Below, one piece after another: positions 38,460 through 46,080 of a stretch of DNA of 64,000 nt. Origin of the DNA: Actinoplanes sp. L3-i22. Lineage in GTDB: Bacteria; Actinomycetota; Actinomycetes; Mycobacteriales; Micromonosporaceae. The notes beneath the pieces were generated by a model, which saw only the letters and a list, made by a program, of their open reading frames with translations, ran no database searches and was not told the origin of the DNA. A program made the translations under genes and the position numbers. Numbering within the stretch: position 1 is the stretch's first letter; the number at the start of each line of letters is the position of its first letter. The DNA is taken from assembly GCF_019704555.1 (NCBI RefSeq), contig NZ_AP024745.1, positions 8,006,501 through 8,070,500 on the forward strand. Direction: 5' to 3'.

Positions 38460-38552
38460 CTTGATGCCGCTGTTACCCGACGTCATCAATCTTGATCGGC
38501 GCGTTACTGCGCCGAGTCCTTCTTGACCGGAGCGTTACTCGACCACGTCGGC
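38460..38552. repeat. 31-bp tandem repeat overlapping the trHb stop codon
   Basis: Three diverged units begin at 38460, 38491 and 38522, each starting CTTGA and holding GTTAC near position 13. The GTTACT of the third unit contains the stop codon (TAA on the minus strand) of the haemoglobin gene at 38535. The second and third units match at 16 of their first 18 bases. Confidence 0.6.
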
Positions 38553-38891
38553 GGCCGACGCGGCCAGGATCGCCCGCACCGCGGCCAGCACCTCGTCGTC
38601 GGCGCCCAGGCCGGCCAGGACGCCGAGCAGGTATGCCCCGACCAGGCCGTAGTGCTCCGGGACGATGCCCAGGCCGAAATGGGCGTCGCGCAGGTCGCGG
38701 CCGGAGTACTCGGCGGGGCCGCCGAGGACCTGGCTCAGCAGGGCGACCATGTGACCCTTGAGATGGTCCAGGTCGAGCTCGTCGAAGTAGTCGGCGAGAC
38801 GGTCGTCACCCAGGACGACCCGGTAGAGCGCGTCGACCGCGGCGGTCACCGCGGGTTGCCCGCCTACGCGGGCGTAGAACGATGCATCCAC
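38535..38891 (-). CDS. Truncated haemoglobin (group I, trHbN-like)
   Basis: This 118-residue globin starts at GTG 38891 (VDASFYARVGGQPAVTAAVDAL). The proximal haem ligand HisF8 is expected in RDLRDAHFGLGI, and the helix B region ALYRVVLGDDRLADYF carries the distal Tyr candidates. Group I truncated haemoglobins bind O2 and often detoxify nitric oxide. The frame continues open upstream, but only this part is globin. There is no ribosome site before the GTG. TATTTT lies five bases upstream, so the transcript is probably leaderless. It is divergent from the DUF6493 gene, with a 75-bp gap. Confidence 0.88.
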   Translation of the reverse strand: MDASFYARVGGQPAVTAAVDALYRVVLGDDRLADYFDELDLDHLKGHMVALLSQVLGGPAEYSGRDLRDAHFGLGIVPEHYGLVGAYLLGVLAGLGADDEVLAAVRAILAASAADVVE

Positions 38892-38966
38892 GAGAGAGAA
38901 AATAGAGCTTCGGCTATGCGTTTGTCTTGCGGAGTTTTGTCGGGGGGTGCGGCTAGTTTGCCGGGC

Positions 38967-41900
38967 ATGACCGCCGATCTGACGTTCGAGCAGCTCGCAT
39001 CGTGGATCCGCGACGGCGAGGTGGAGTCGATCACGGCCGCCCTGGTCGCGGCCGACGAGCCGGCCCGGCGCGCGCTGGCCACGCCGTTGCGCGGGCTGAC
39101 CGCCGTGCGGCAGCCCTACGTCGAGGGGCTGTCCCATCAGGGCTGGCTGCGGCTGATGGAGCGGCGGCGGGCGGCCCTGCAGCTGGCCGGGGCGGGCTGC
39201 CTGACCAGCGCGTCCACGGTGGTCACCTGGCTGCGGAACCTCGGGGGTGCCGATGATCCGGCGCTGGTCCGGGTGTTGAGCGCGCCCGGGCGGCCCTCGC
39301 TGGCCGCGGTCGCCCGGGGGATGGCGACGCGGCTGCGGCCCGACCTGGTGGACTTTCAGTGGCGGCTGATCAGCCGGCTGCTCGACGCGGCCGGGGAGCC
39401 GGTGCCGCCGACCGAGGCGACGGTGCGGGGCTGGCTGCGGGAGACCGGGTGCAGTGCGGAGAGCCTGCGGGGCGATCCGCGGACGGGTCATCTGCTGCCG
39501 CACGTCTTCGCGATCCCGCGGGTCGGTGGGGACGTGAGCCCGGGTGGTCTGGCCAACCTCACCGAGCTGCGGGACGTGATCCTGCCCGGCTGTGTGGCGC
39601 GGCTCGCCGACGGGGATCGGCCGGGGGCGATCAGGTCGTTCGTGCAGTTGCACGGGCTGCTCCAGCCGACGGCTGAGGAGCTGTCCGAGCATCGGCAGGC
39701 GTATCTGGCGATGTTGGACAGCCCGCACAGCACCGTGGTCGACCTGGGGTTGCGGGCGTTGCGGGCGGTCGATGATCCGGAGCTGGTGGCGGATGCGGCG
39801 CTGTCGGTGTTGCCGCGGCCGGAGAAGAAGCTGGTTCGTGCGCAGTTGGACTGGATCGATGCGGTGCTGGCCCGGGGGCCGGATCCGGTGCTGTTCGAGG
39901 CGCTGCTGACCGGGCTGGGCAACGAGTCGGTCGACCTGGCCGAGCGGACCGTCCGGGTGATCGCCAAGCACCTGCCCTCTTTCCCCTCCCCTGCCGCGCC
40001 CTCCACCGCCTCCCCCGCCGCGCCCTCCACCGCCTCCCCCGCCGCGGCCTCCGCATCCACTGCGGCCTTCGGTCAGGTCGGCGGCCTTGGGATCGTTGGA
40101 GACTTCGGTGCCTCGGGATCTCCCGGTGGGGCTGGGCTCCTCGGGGAGACCGCGGTCGAGCGGCTGGCGCGGGCCGCCGAGGGATTGAGTGGCGATCTGC
40201 GCCGCCAGGTCATCGCGTTACTGCCGGCCGGGGTGGCTGAGAGCGCCCCCTCGGCTCCGGATCCGCTGCCGGTCGCCGCCGGGTCGGCCGTGGCCGGGCT
40301 GGAGCCGATCCGGTCGCTGCCCGAGGTGGCGGCGGCGGCCATCGCGCTGGTGGGGTTCGTCGATCGGGATCCGATTCAGTTGGAGCAGGTGCTCGACGGG
40401 CTGGTCCGGTACGCGCACACCGACCGGGCCGCGCTGGCCGCCGCCCTGGGGCCGAAACTGCCGAACTGGTCGGATCCCTACATCAACATGCTGCGGGCGG
40501 TGGTCGACGGGACGTGGACGCCGTGGACGCCGAATCAGTGGGAGCGGCACGCCGCGGCGCCGTTCTGGATGCTGACGGCCCGGTTGGAGGAGATCGCGCG
40601 GCGGATGACCACGGCCGCCGGCGCCGAACGGCAGCGGGTGCCCCGGCTCGGGCCGCCGGCGTTACTCGCCACCCCAGCCACAGTCGACGGCCACCTCGAT
40701 CCGGCGCGGGTGCCGGCCTTGCTCGCGACCCCGGCCACTGTCGACGGCCACGTCGATCCGGTCCGGGTGCTGACGCTGCTGGCCGCCGCCGAGCGGGACG
40801 GGTGGGAACCGGGTGTGGTTGATCTGGCCCAGGCGGTGTTGCGCCTTCCGCGCGAACTGGACCCGGGCGTGCTTGCCGCCGCCGAGCGGCTGACCGGGCC
40901 GGCGGGTCGGTTCTTCGCCGCGTGGGTGCGGGGCGGCGGGCTGCCGGATCCGGTGGTGGTCACCGGCGAGGCCATCTGGCACGGCTGCCCTGACCCGGGT
41001 AGGTGCACCTGCCAGTGGCCGTTCCGCCAACGGTGGACGAGCTCGTTCTCGGCGATCCCGCTGCCGGTCCCCCGGCTCGCCACGCAGGACCTCGTCGCGC
41101 TGGGCCTTCCCGCACTGGTCCCCGCCACACCAGGTCGCACCGCGCCGGACCTCCCTGCGCCCGGCCCATTCTCGCCGAGCCTCCCCGTGCCAGGGACCGC
41201 CGCCGCGCCGGGGCTCGCCGCCCTGGGGATGACCGTGCCGGAGGCTGCTGTGCCGGAGGCTGCTGTGCCGGGGGCGACCGGGGCGCGGGCCGCTGTGCTG
41301 GGGCTTGCGGTGCCGGAGGGGCTGCTTGCGGCGTCGGCTGATCCGGATCGGACTCGGGGGCGGCGGTCCATGCAGGCGGCGAGTGCCTGGCCGATGATGT
41401 TTCCGTCGCATCCGGAGATCGTGGCCACCCACGCGCTGCCCGAGTTCCTCGGTGCGGTCGAGGACGGTTACCGCTACTACCTGGGGCTTCTGCCCGTGCT
41501 GGCCGCGTCGGCCGGACCGTTCGGCCCGGCGCTGGCGCTCGGCATCGGTCTCGGGTTCAGCGCGGATCGGCCCGCAGGCAGGGTGCTGGCGACCGACGCG
41601 TTCGTGGAAGTTGCCGCCCGCGGCAAGCTCGACGCCGCCCTGCTCGGTCGCGAGCTGGCAAACCTGCAGCGCGACGGCCGGGTAACCGCCAAGCGGGTGG
41701 CCGGCTGCCTGACCGAGGCCATCCGGGCCGGACTGGCCACCGAGGTGTGGGCCGTGCTCCGCGAGCTGCTGCCGGCCGCCCTGACCGCGCCCGGTCCCGG
41801 TACTCCCGACCTGCTGGCCACCGCCGAGTCCGCCGCCGCGGCCGTCCACGCGAGCGACGACATCCCCGAGGTGACCGAACTGGCGGCCCGCACCGGCCGG

Positions 41901-41972
41901 ACCCGCCTGATCACCGAGGCCGCCCGCCTGGCCCGAACTCTGACCGGCAACCGCCAGGCCGGAGGTGCATGA
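38967..41972 (+). CDS. DUF6493-like large protein with internal repeats
   Basis: This 1,001-residue protein starts at ATG 38967 (MTADLTFEQLASWIRDGEVE). The N-terminal 330 residues are helical and HEAT-like (LRALRAVDDPELVADAALSVLPRPEKKLVRAQLDWIDAVL). Low-complexity patches interrupt it: SPAAPSTASPAAPSTASPAA (8-residue units), two copies of a 19-residue block ALLATPATVDGHxDPxRVx near residue 570, and an Ala/Pro/Val-rich stretch 710-790 with EAAVPEAAVPGA. A Cys-His cluster GCPDPGRCTC may bind metal. In other actinomycetes DUF6493 proteins lie near SWIM/MoxR/VWA genes, so this one may serve the operon 12 kb away; that link is inference. The stop codon opens a 28-bp tandem array. Confidence 0.65.
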   Translation: MTADLTFEQLASWIRDGEVESITAALVAADEPARRALATPLRGLTAVRQPYVEGLSHQGWLRLMERRRAALQLAGAGCLTSASTVVTWLRNLGGADDPALVRVLSAPGRPSLAAVARGMATRLRPDLVDFQWRLISRLLDAAGEPVPPTEATVRGWLRETGCSAESLRGDPRTGHLLPHVFAIPRVGGDVSPGGLANLTELRDVILPGCVARLADGDRPGAIRSFVQLHGLLQPTAEELSEHRQAYLAMLDSPHSTVVDLGLRALRAVDDPELVADAALSVLPRPEKKLVRAQLDWIDAVLARGPDPVLFEALLTGLGNESVDLAERTVRVIAKHLPSFPSPAAPSTASPAAPSTASPAAASASTAAFGQVGGLGIVGDFGASGSPGGAGLLGETAVERLARAAEGLSGDLRRQVIALLPAGVAESAPSAPDPLPVAAGSAVAGLEPIRSLPEVAAAAIALVGFVDRDPIQLEQVLDGLVRYAHTDRAALAAALGPKLPNWSDPYINMLRAVVDGTWTPWTPNQWERHAAAPFWMLTARLEEIARRMTTAAGAERQRVPRLGPPALLATPATVDGHLDPARVPALLATPATVDGHVDPVRVLTLLAAAERDGWEPGVVDLAQAVLRLPRELDPGVLAAAERLTGPAGRFFAAWVRGGGLPDPVVVTGEAIWHGCPDPGRCTCQWPFRQRWTSSFSAIPLPVPRLATQDLVALGLPALVPATPGRTAPDLPAPGPFSPSLPVPGTAAAPGLAALGMTVPEAAVPEAAVPGATGARAAVLGLAVPEGLLAASADPDRTRGRRSMQAASAWPMMFPSHPEIVATHALPEFLGAVEDGYRYYLGLLPVLAASAGPFGPALALGIGLGFSADRPAGRVLATDAFVEVAARGKLDAALLGRELANLQRDGRVTAKRVAGCLTEAIRAGLATEVWAVLRELLPAALTAPGPGTPDLLATAESAAAAVHASDDIPEVTELAARTGRTRLITEAARLARTLTGNRQAGGA
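39985..40050 (+). repeat. 24-bp tandem repeat coding for PAAPSTAS
   Basis: About 2.7 units of a 24-bp C-rich repeat encode PAAPSTAS blocks inside the DUF6493-like protein. It is a low-complexity linker. Confidence 0.75.
40662..40776 (+). repeat. 57-bp in-frame duplication
   Basis: Two adjacent copies of about 57 bp encode ALLATPATVDGHLDPARVP and ALLATPATVDGHVDPVRVL, a recent duplication within the DUF6493-like gene. Confidence 0.75.
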
Positions 41973-42088
41973 GGTCAGTCGCTCGGCCGGAGCTGCACTG
42001 AGGTCAGCCCCCAGGCCGGAGCTGCGTGAGGTCAACCGCTGGGCCGGAGGCACGTGAGGTCAACCGCTGGGCCGGACGTGCGTCAGGG
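41955..42088. repeat. 28-bp tandem array beginning at the DUF6493 stop codon
   Basis: TGAGGTCA recurs at 41970, 41999, 42027 and 42055, with units of 29, 28 and 28 bp also sharing a GGCCGGA segment. A partial unit precedes the first and a degenerate one follows. The first TGA is the stop codon of the DUF6493-like gene, and the array fills the gap up to the stop of the convergent permease gene at 42090. Confidence 0.85.
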
Positions 42089-42089
42089 C

Positions 42090-42842
42090 CTACAGGAGGG
42101 TGGCTCGGCCCCAGCCTCGGGCCAGGCGGTGACACGCGAACGTCCCGGTGGCTGCGGCGACGATCAAGAGGAGAGCGGCCACGGTCAAAGTCCTGGCCGT
42201 GTCGCCGTGCACGGCGGCCTGGAGCATGGTCAGGCCCCAGTAGCCGGGCGAGAACGGCGCTGCCAGCCGCAGCCAGTGCGGAAACAGGGTGACCGGGACC
42301 AGCGCGCCGCCGATCGTGGTGACCACCAGGGCGCCGATGTCGCAGATCGCGTGCAGCTCGCCGTGACTGCGGACGATCGCGGCCAGCGCCGAGCCGATCG
42401 CCAGCAGGAGCGCGCCCCACGCCAGGATCGCGACGCCGAGCAGCCAGAGTGCGCCGGCCGGGCGCATGCCGATCACCGCGATCCCGAACACGGTGAGGAC
42501 GACTTGTTGCAGGAGCAGGACGGCGTACACCGGGAGGGCCTTGCCCAGCAGCAACTCGGCGGCGGAGGCTCGGGTGGCGCGGAGCCGGTCCCAGGTGTGC
42601 CAGCCGCGTTCGGTGAGGGTGGCGGCGCCGACGATGTGCAGGGCCAGTACCGAGAACATGATCAGCAGGCCGGTCGCGACCTGGGTGGTTCCGCCGGGGA
42701 TCGCGCGTTGGTAGAGCGGTTTGAGCGCGAGCATGCCCAGCATCGGCATCAGCAGGTAGCTGAGGAACTGGCCCGGGTCACGCAGCCGCAACAGAGCGTT
42801 GTGCCTGGCCAGCGCAGTGATCCGCGACAACGACTCGATCAT
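42090..42842 (-). CDS. ABC-2 type exporter permease
   Basis: This 250-residue membrane protein has six hydrophobic helices: FLSYLLMPMLGML, ATGLLIMFSVLALHIVG, VYAVLLLQQVVLTVFGIAVIG, ALWLLGVAILAWGALLLAIGSALAA, ICDIGALVVTTIGGALVPV and TLTVAALLLIVAAATGTFAC. This is the layout of ABC-2 permeases of drug or lipid exporters. It follows the ATPase gene in the same operon (72-bp gap) and would form a dimeric channel with it. The two-gene exporter is controlled by the divergent TetR gene. Confidence 0.85.
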   Translation of the reverse strand: MIESLSRITALARHNALLRLRDPGQFLSYLLMPMLGMLALKPLYQRAIPGGTTQVATGLLIMFSVLALHIVGAATLTERGWHTWDRLRATRASAAELLLGKALPVYAVLLLQQVVLTVFGIAVIGMRPAGALWLLGVAILAWGALLLAIGSALAAIVRSHGELHAICDIGALVVTTIGGALVPVTLFPHWLRLAAPFSPGYWGLTMLQAAVHGDTARTLTVAALLLIVAAATGTFACHRLARGWGRATLL

Positions 42843-42914
42843 GGGAACCCTTTCGGACGGTGTGCGCGCGGAAATTCAGGTCTGCCGCGAGGGCGGCGGG
42901 GCGGAGAGAGGCGG

Positions 42915-43904
42915 TCAGGCGGCCAGGGAACGGTAGAGGTCGTCGAGGGTGGGGCGGTGGACGTCGATCTCGTGGACCGGGCCGGTGGCCGCGCCGAGCA
43001 GGCCGACCAGGGCCGCGGCGGGATCCGTGGTCCGGACCCGGACCTCGGGACCGTCGCCGGAACGGACCCGCACCTCGCTGGGCAGGCCGTTGAGCAGGTC
43101 AGACGTCGTACCCCGGGCAATGACACGGCCCGCACGAGCGACCGCGACCGTAGCGCCCAGATCAGCCAATTCCGGTAGATAGTGGGTGGTGTAGAGGACG
43201 GCGCAGCCGTCCGCGGCCCGGCGGCGCAGCGCCGCCAGCAACGACTGCCGGGTCTGCGGGTCGGCGCCGGCGGTCGGTTCGTCCATGACCAGCAACCCGG
43301 GCCGGTGCAGCAGCGCGAGCGCCGCCTGTACCCGTCGCTGCTGGCCGCCGGAGAGCAGCCCAGTGCGCCGGTCGAGGAAGTCCTCGAGCATCAGGTCGGC
43401 GATGACCTCGGCGGATGCCGTGGCCAGCGCGCGGCGGCGCAGGCCGGCCAGCGCGCCGAAGAGCCGCAGATGCTCGCGCGCCGTCGCGCTCGGATACAGC
43501 GCGATCCGCTGCGGCGCGACACCGATGTTTCCACGATCCACACCGGGCGAGCGGCCAGAGTTTCCACGATCCGCACCGAGCAAGCGGCCGACCTTTCCAC
43601 GATCCAAGCCGGGCGGGCGACTGAGGTTTCCGCAATCCGCACCCGGCGGGCAGGCGGGGTTTCCGCAATCCACGGCCGGCGGGCGGGCGAGGTTTCCGCG
43701 GGCTGCGGCGGGTGGGCGGCCGCCGATGGTGACCGAGCCGGCGTCCGGCCGGATCAGGCCGGCGAGAATCTCCGCGAACGTCGACTTTCCGGCGCCGTTG
43801 TGCCCGACCAGGCCGACGATCTCGCCGGCCGCGACGTCGAGGGTGAAGCCGTCCAGGGCGCGAACCGCGCCGTACCTCTTGATCAGGTTCTCCGCGTGCA
43901 ACAT
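42915..43904 (-). CDS. ABC exporter ATPase with a repeat insert
   Basis: This 329-residue ATPase has Walker [11 protein letters not shown]-loop NIGVAPQ, signature LLSGGQQRR, Walker [11 protein letters not shown] and H-loop TTHYL. Between Walker A and the Q-loop, residues about 67-127, stands an insert of five 11-residue units ([11 protein letters not shown] type) coded by an exact 33-bp repeat; typical relatives have only a few residues there. The insert would lie at the surface of the nucleotide-binding lobe, so the fold may survive. The ATG at 43904 is close to two palindromic operators shared with the TetR gene. A C-terminal accessory domain (about 250-329) follows, as in DrrA-type ATPases. 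Confidence 0.88.
   Translation of the reverse strand: MLHAENLIKRYGAVRALDGFTLDVAAGEIVGLVGHNGAGKSTFAEILAGLIRPDAGSVTIGGRPPAAARGNLARPPAVDCGNPACPPGADCGNLSRPPGLDRGKVGRLLGADRGNSGRSPGVDRGNIGVAPQRIALYPSATAREHLRLFGALAGLRRRALATASAEVIADLMLEDFLDRRTGLLSGGQQRRVQAALALLHRPGLLVMDEPTAGADPQTRQSLLAALRRRAADGCAVLYTTHYLPELADLGATVAVARAGRVIARGTTSDLLNGLPSEVRVRSGDGPEVRVRTTDPAAALVGLLGAATGPVHEIDVHRPTLDDLYRSLAA
43520..43705 (-). repeat. 33-bp tandem repeat array (GGAAA core), copy set 3
   Basis: TTTCC on the plus strand (GGAAA on the coding strand) occurs at 43528, 43561, 43594, 43627, 43660 and 43693, exactly 33 bp apart. Units on the coding strand read YGYGGAAAC, then a variable C/G-rich part ending near GGAT. Here the core is read as GGA-AAC (Gly-Asn), a different frame from the arrays in the other two genes. 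Confidence 0.88.
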
Positions 43905-43915
43905 TCGGGCCTCCG

Positions 43916-43950
43916 GTCTACGCCGTAGACTGACGGTCTACACCGTAGAC
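43916..43950. promoter_or_regulatory. Tandem TetR operators between the ABC and TetR genes
   Basis: Two nearly identical 15-bp palindromes, GTCTACGCCGTAGAC at 43916-43930 and GTCTACACCGTAGAC at 43936-43950, lie 20 bp apart centre to centre. They fill the 53-bp gap between the divergent ATPase and TetR starts. They are the obvious binding sites for the TetR protein and would repress both directions. Confidence 0.85.
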
Positions 43951-43957
43951 TGCACGG

Positions 43958-44590
43958 GTGCGGAAACTCAAGGACGCCCGGCGGCCGGAAATTCTCGACG
44001 CGACCCTGGAGATCGTCACGGAGCGCGGCCTCGACGCGCTCTCGATGCGCTCGGTGGCGCAGCGGCTCGGCCTCACCCCGATGGCGCTGTACGGCTATTT
44101 CCGCAGCAAGGAGGAGCTTCTCGACGCGCTCCTCGGCCGCCTGCTGGAGGAGGTCACCCCGCCGCCGGAGGGTTCCGACTGGCGGGCGGCGATGCTGCAC
44201 CTGAGCTACGAGATGCGGGCCGTCGCCCGGCGCCACCCCACCGTGCTGCCGCTGGTCCTGACCCGCCCCGGCGTCAGCCCGGGCACCCTGCGCCTGATCG
44301 ACCAGGTCTACCGGGCACTACTTTCCGCGGGGGTCCCCCGGGCGGAGATCCCCCGCCTCGAACGGACGCTCAGCACCTTCGTGATCGGTCACGTGTTGTC
44401 CGAGGTCAGCGGCCGCTTCAGCGTCGGCAGTCTGGACCCGGCGGCCCGGCGGGCACAGCTGCCCCCCGCGGAACTTCCCGGCCACCAGGCACTCGCCGCC
44501 GAACTGGACGCGCCGGTCGACTGGGAGGCCGAGTTCCGCGCCAACGCGGAAGATCTGCTCTCGCTGGTGGAACGTAGGATCACGGGTTGA
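43958..44590 (+). CDS. TetR-family repressor of the ABC exporter
   Basis: This 210-residue protein starts at GTG 43958. The N-terminal HTH is canonical (ILDATLEIVTERGLDALSMRSVAQRLGLTPMALYGYFRSKEELLDALL). The C-terminal region (GVSPGTLRLIDQVYRALLSAG, TFVIGHVLSE) resembles the TetR_C ligand-binding and dimerisation domain of tetracycline-type repressors. It is divergent from the two-gene ABC exporter, with paired palindromes between. The gene thus most likely represses the exporter and itself, and is released by the exported compound. The stop lies 12 bases before the next start. Confidence 0.9.
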   Translation: MRKLKDARRPEILDATLEIVTERGLDALSMRSVAQRLGLTPMALYGYFRSKEELLDALLGRLLEEVTPPPEGSDWRAAMLHLSYEMRAVARRHPTVLPLVLTRPGVSPGTLRLIDQVYRALLSAGVPRAEIPRLERTLSTFVIGHVLSEVSGRFSVGSLDPAARRAQLPPAELPGHQALAAELDAPVDWEAEFRANAEDLLSLVERRITG

Positions 44591-44601
44591 GAGGAGCGCC
44601 G

Positions 44602-45402
44602 ATGGACCGTTCCTTCATTCTTCTCAAACCCGATTGCCTGCGTACGAATCGGACCCCGGCCGTGGAAGCCGCCGCCACCGCCGAGGGCCTCCGGATCGCC
44701 TGTCGCCATCCGGTGTCACTGACCGAAAATGACGTCCGCTTCCTGTGGTCGGAGTACACCGACGGGTCCCACGTGCTGATGCGCGCGCTGCTGGACCGCT
44801 ACCTGTGCGCCGGCCCGTCCGAGGCGCTGCTGCTCACCGGCCCCGGCGCGTTCGAGGCCGCCCGCCGGGTCAAGCGCACGATCCGCTCCCGCTACGCGAA
44901 CGGCCCGTTCGCGAACCTCGTCCACACCGCCGAGCGCCGCGGCGAACTGGCCCGCCAGGCGAACCACCTGTTCGGCCGCTGCCCGATCTGCGCGGACCCG
45001 TTCGTGTCGGACGAGCCGCTGGTCAACGCCCCGCGCCCGGCCGGCCGCGACTTCCGCCGGGACGTCGACCTGCCCCGCCTGGTCGACTCCCTCTGGCCGG
45101 CCCTGCAGGCCCCCGACCCGCCGCCGCCCGCGCCGCACCGCCTGGACGGCCGCTCCCCCACCGCCGCGATCTACCTCGGCGACGACCGCGCCCACTCGCT
45201 GGACTCGGCGGTGACCGCGATCTGGTCCGCGCTCCCCGGCGTCGCCGTGGGCCACGCCCTGCAGCTGATGCTCTACGCCGGCCGGGTGGGCAGCTACCCG
45301 ATCGCGGTGGGCGGCCCGGACGCGATCGCCGAAAGCCACCGCACGCTGCTCGCCCACAACTTCACCGCCTGCGGCATCGGCCCCGCCCCCACCCAGCACT
45401 GA
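44602..45402 (+). CDS. NDPK-like domain fused to a ClpS-like domain
   Basis: This 266-residue protein starts at ATG 44602 after GAGAGGAG. Residues 1-128 resemble nucleoside diphosphate kinase: SFILLKPDCLRTN at the start, LLLTGPGAFEAARRVK, and the segment IRSRYANGPFANLVHTAERRGE, where His108 aligns with the phospho-accepting His of the NDPK motif NxxHGSD. A CPICADPF segment (128-134) and a Pro-rich linker follow. Residues 186-262 (AIYLGDDRAHSLDSAVTAIW, GHALQLMLYAGRVGSYPIA, DAIAESHRTLLAHNFTACGI) look like a ClpS N-degron adaptor fold (DD, VxxV, MLxxHxxG, AE, C). I know no described protein with this pairing. It may be co-transcribed with tetR, 11 bp upstream. Confidence 0.6.
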   Translation: MDRSFILLKPDCLRTNRTPAVEAAATAEGLRIACRHPVSLTENDVRFLWSEYTDGSHVLMRALLDRYLCAGPSEALLLTGPGAFEAARRVKRTIRSRYANGPFANLVHTAERRGELARQANHLFGRCPICADPFVSDEPLVNAPRPAGRDFRRDVDLPRLVDSLWPALQAPDPPPPAPHRLDGRSPTAAIYLGDDRAHSLDSAVTAIWSALPGVAVGHALQLMLYAGRVGSYPIAVGGPDAIAESHRTLLAHNFTACGIGPAPTQH

Positions 45403-45492
45403 GGGCAAAGCGGAACCGGCCACCGTCAGCGGCGGCGACCGACCGCGAGGGCAAAGAGGAACCGGCCACCGTCAGCGGCGGCGACCGACCGC
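45401..45492. repeat. 46-bp tandem duplication at convergent gene ends
   Basis: Two adjacent 46-bp copies (45401-45446 and 45447-45492) differ at one base. The first begins within the TGA of the NDPK/ClpS-like gene; the second contains the stop of the HNH-like gene, so that stop region is duplicated. Confidence 0.88.
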
Positions 45493-45915
45493 CAGCGCGA
45501 CGAGGAACTGGCCGCCGCCGGGCTCGACGGTCGCGGTCACCGGCAGCCCGGGAGCCAGCCGGGAGAACCGGTCGACCAGCCAGACGGCCGCCTCCTCGGC
45601 GTCCTTCTTGCTCGGACAGCGCGCCACCAGCTCCCGCCCACCCTTGCGCTCGAGCCGCTCGGCCACGGTGATCAGCGGCGCGGGCTCCACCACGTGCAGC
45701 CGGTCCGGCCAGGCGATGACCACCTTGACCGCCCCCTTGCGGGTGTTGCAGGCCCGATGCGCCAGCCGCTCGGCAATCTTCGCCTTCTTGTCCGCGGTCC
45801 GGCTGTCCACGCTGGGCCCACGCGGATCGTTCACCGACATGTCGGCGTCGACCGGCTCGTCGCACACCCAGCAGCGCCAGCCGTCCCGCTTCGCCACGTC
45901 ATCAAGAAGACTCAT
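45472..45915 (-). CDS. HNH-like zinc-finger protein
   Basis: This 147-residue protein starts at ATG 45915. The N-terminal half has a Cys-x2-Cys pair (GWRCWVCDEPVD), a conserved SVNDPRGPSVDS segment and ERLAHRACNTRKG. This is an HNH-endonuclease-like treble-clef layout in which the last Cys and the preceding His would complete the metal site. The C-terminal half (about 75-147) is a small alpha/beta region with LVARCPSKKDAEEAAVWLVDRF. It could be a nuclease or an inactive DNA-binding relative. It is convergent with the NDPK/ClpS-like gene. Confidence 0.6.
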   Translation of the reverse strand: MSLLDDVAKRDGWRCWVCDEPVDADMSVNDPRGPSVDSRTADKKAKIAERLAHRACNTRKGAVKVVIAWPDRLHVVEPAPLITVAERLERKGGRELVARCPSKKDAEEAAVWLVDRFSRLAPGLPVTATVEPGGGQFLVALAVGRRR

Positions 45916-45997
45916 CCGAGCAAACTAACGTGCCGCCGCCGGCTCCCACGACAACCCCGCCGACCGGGAACCACCCGGCCCGAGCAGCCGAGCAGCC

Positions 45998-46080
45998 GAC
46001 CGTTACTAAGCGGCCAGGACGGCGGGCAACGACCGCTGCTAAACGGCCAGGGCGGCGGGCAACGGCGGTTACTGAGTGGC
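45998..46080. repeat. 33-bp tandem repeat at the 3' end of the MFS gene
   Basis: Two full 33-bp units (45998-46030, 46031-46063) are followed by a partial third that runs into the MFS coding end. Units share GAC-CG-TTACTAA or GCTGCTAA followed by CGGCCAGG. The third contains the stop codon at 46069-46071. The core differs from the GGAAA repeats. Confidence 0.75.

Noticed and set aside
37733..38535. T-box riboswitch for ileS
   Set aside because: No T-box consensus, specifier stem or antiterminator-like fold could be picked out by eye upstream of ileS or of the lipoprotein gene.
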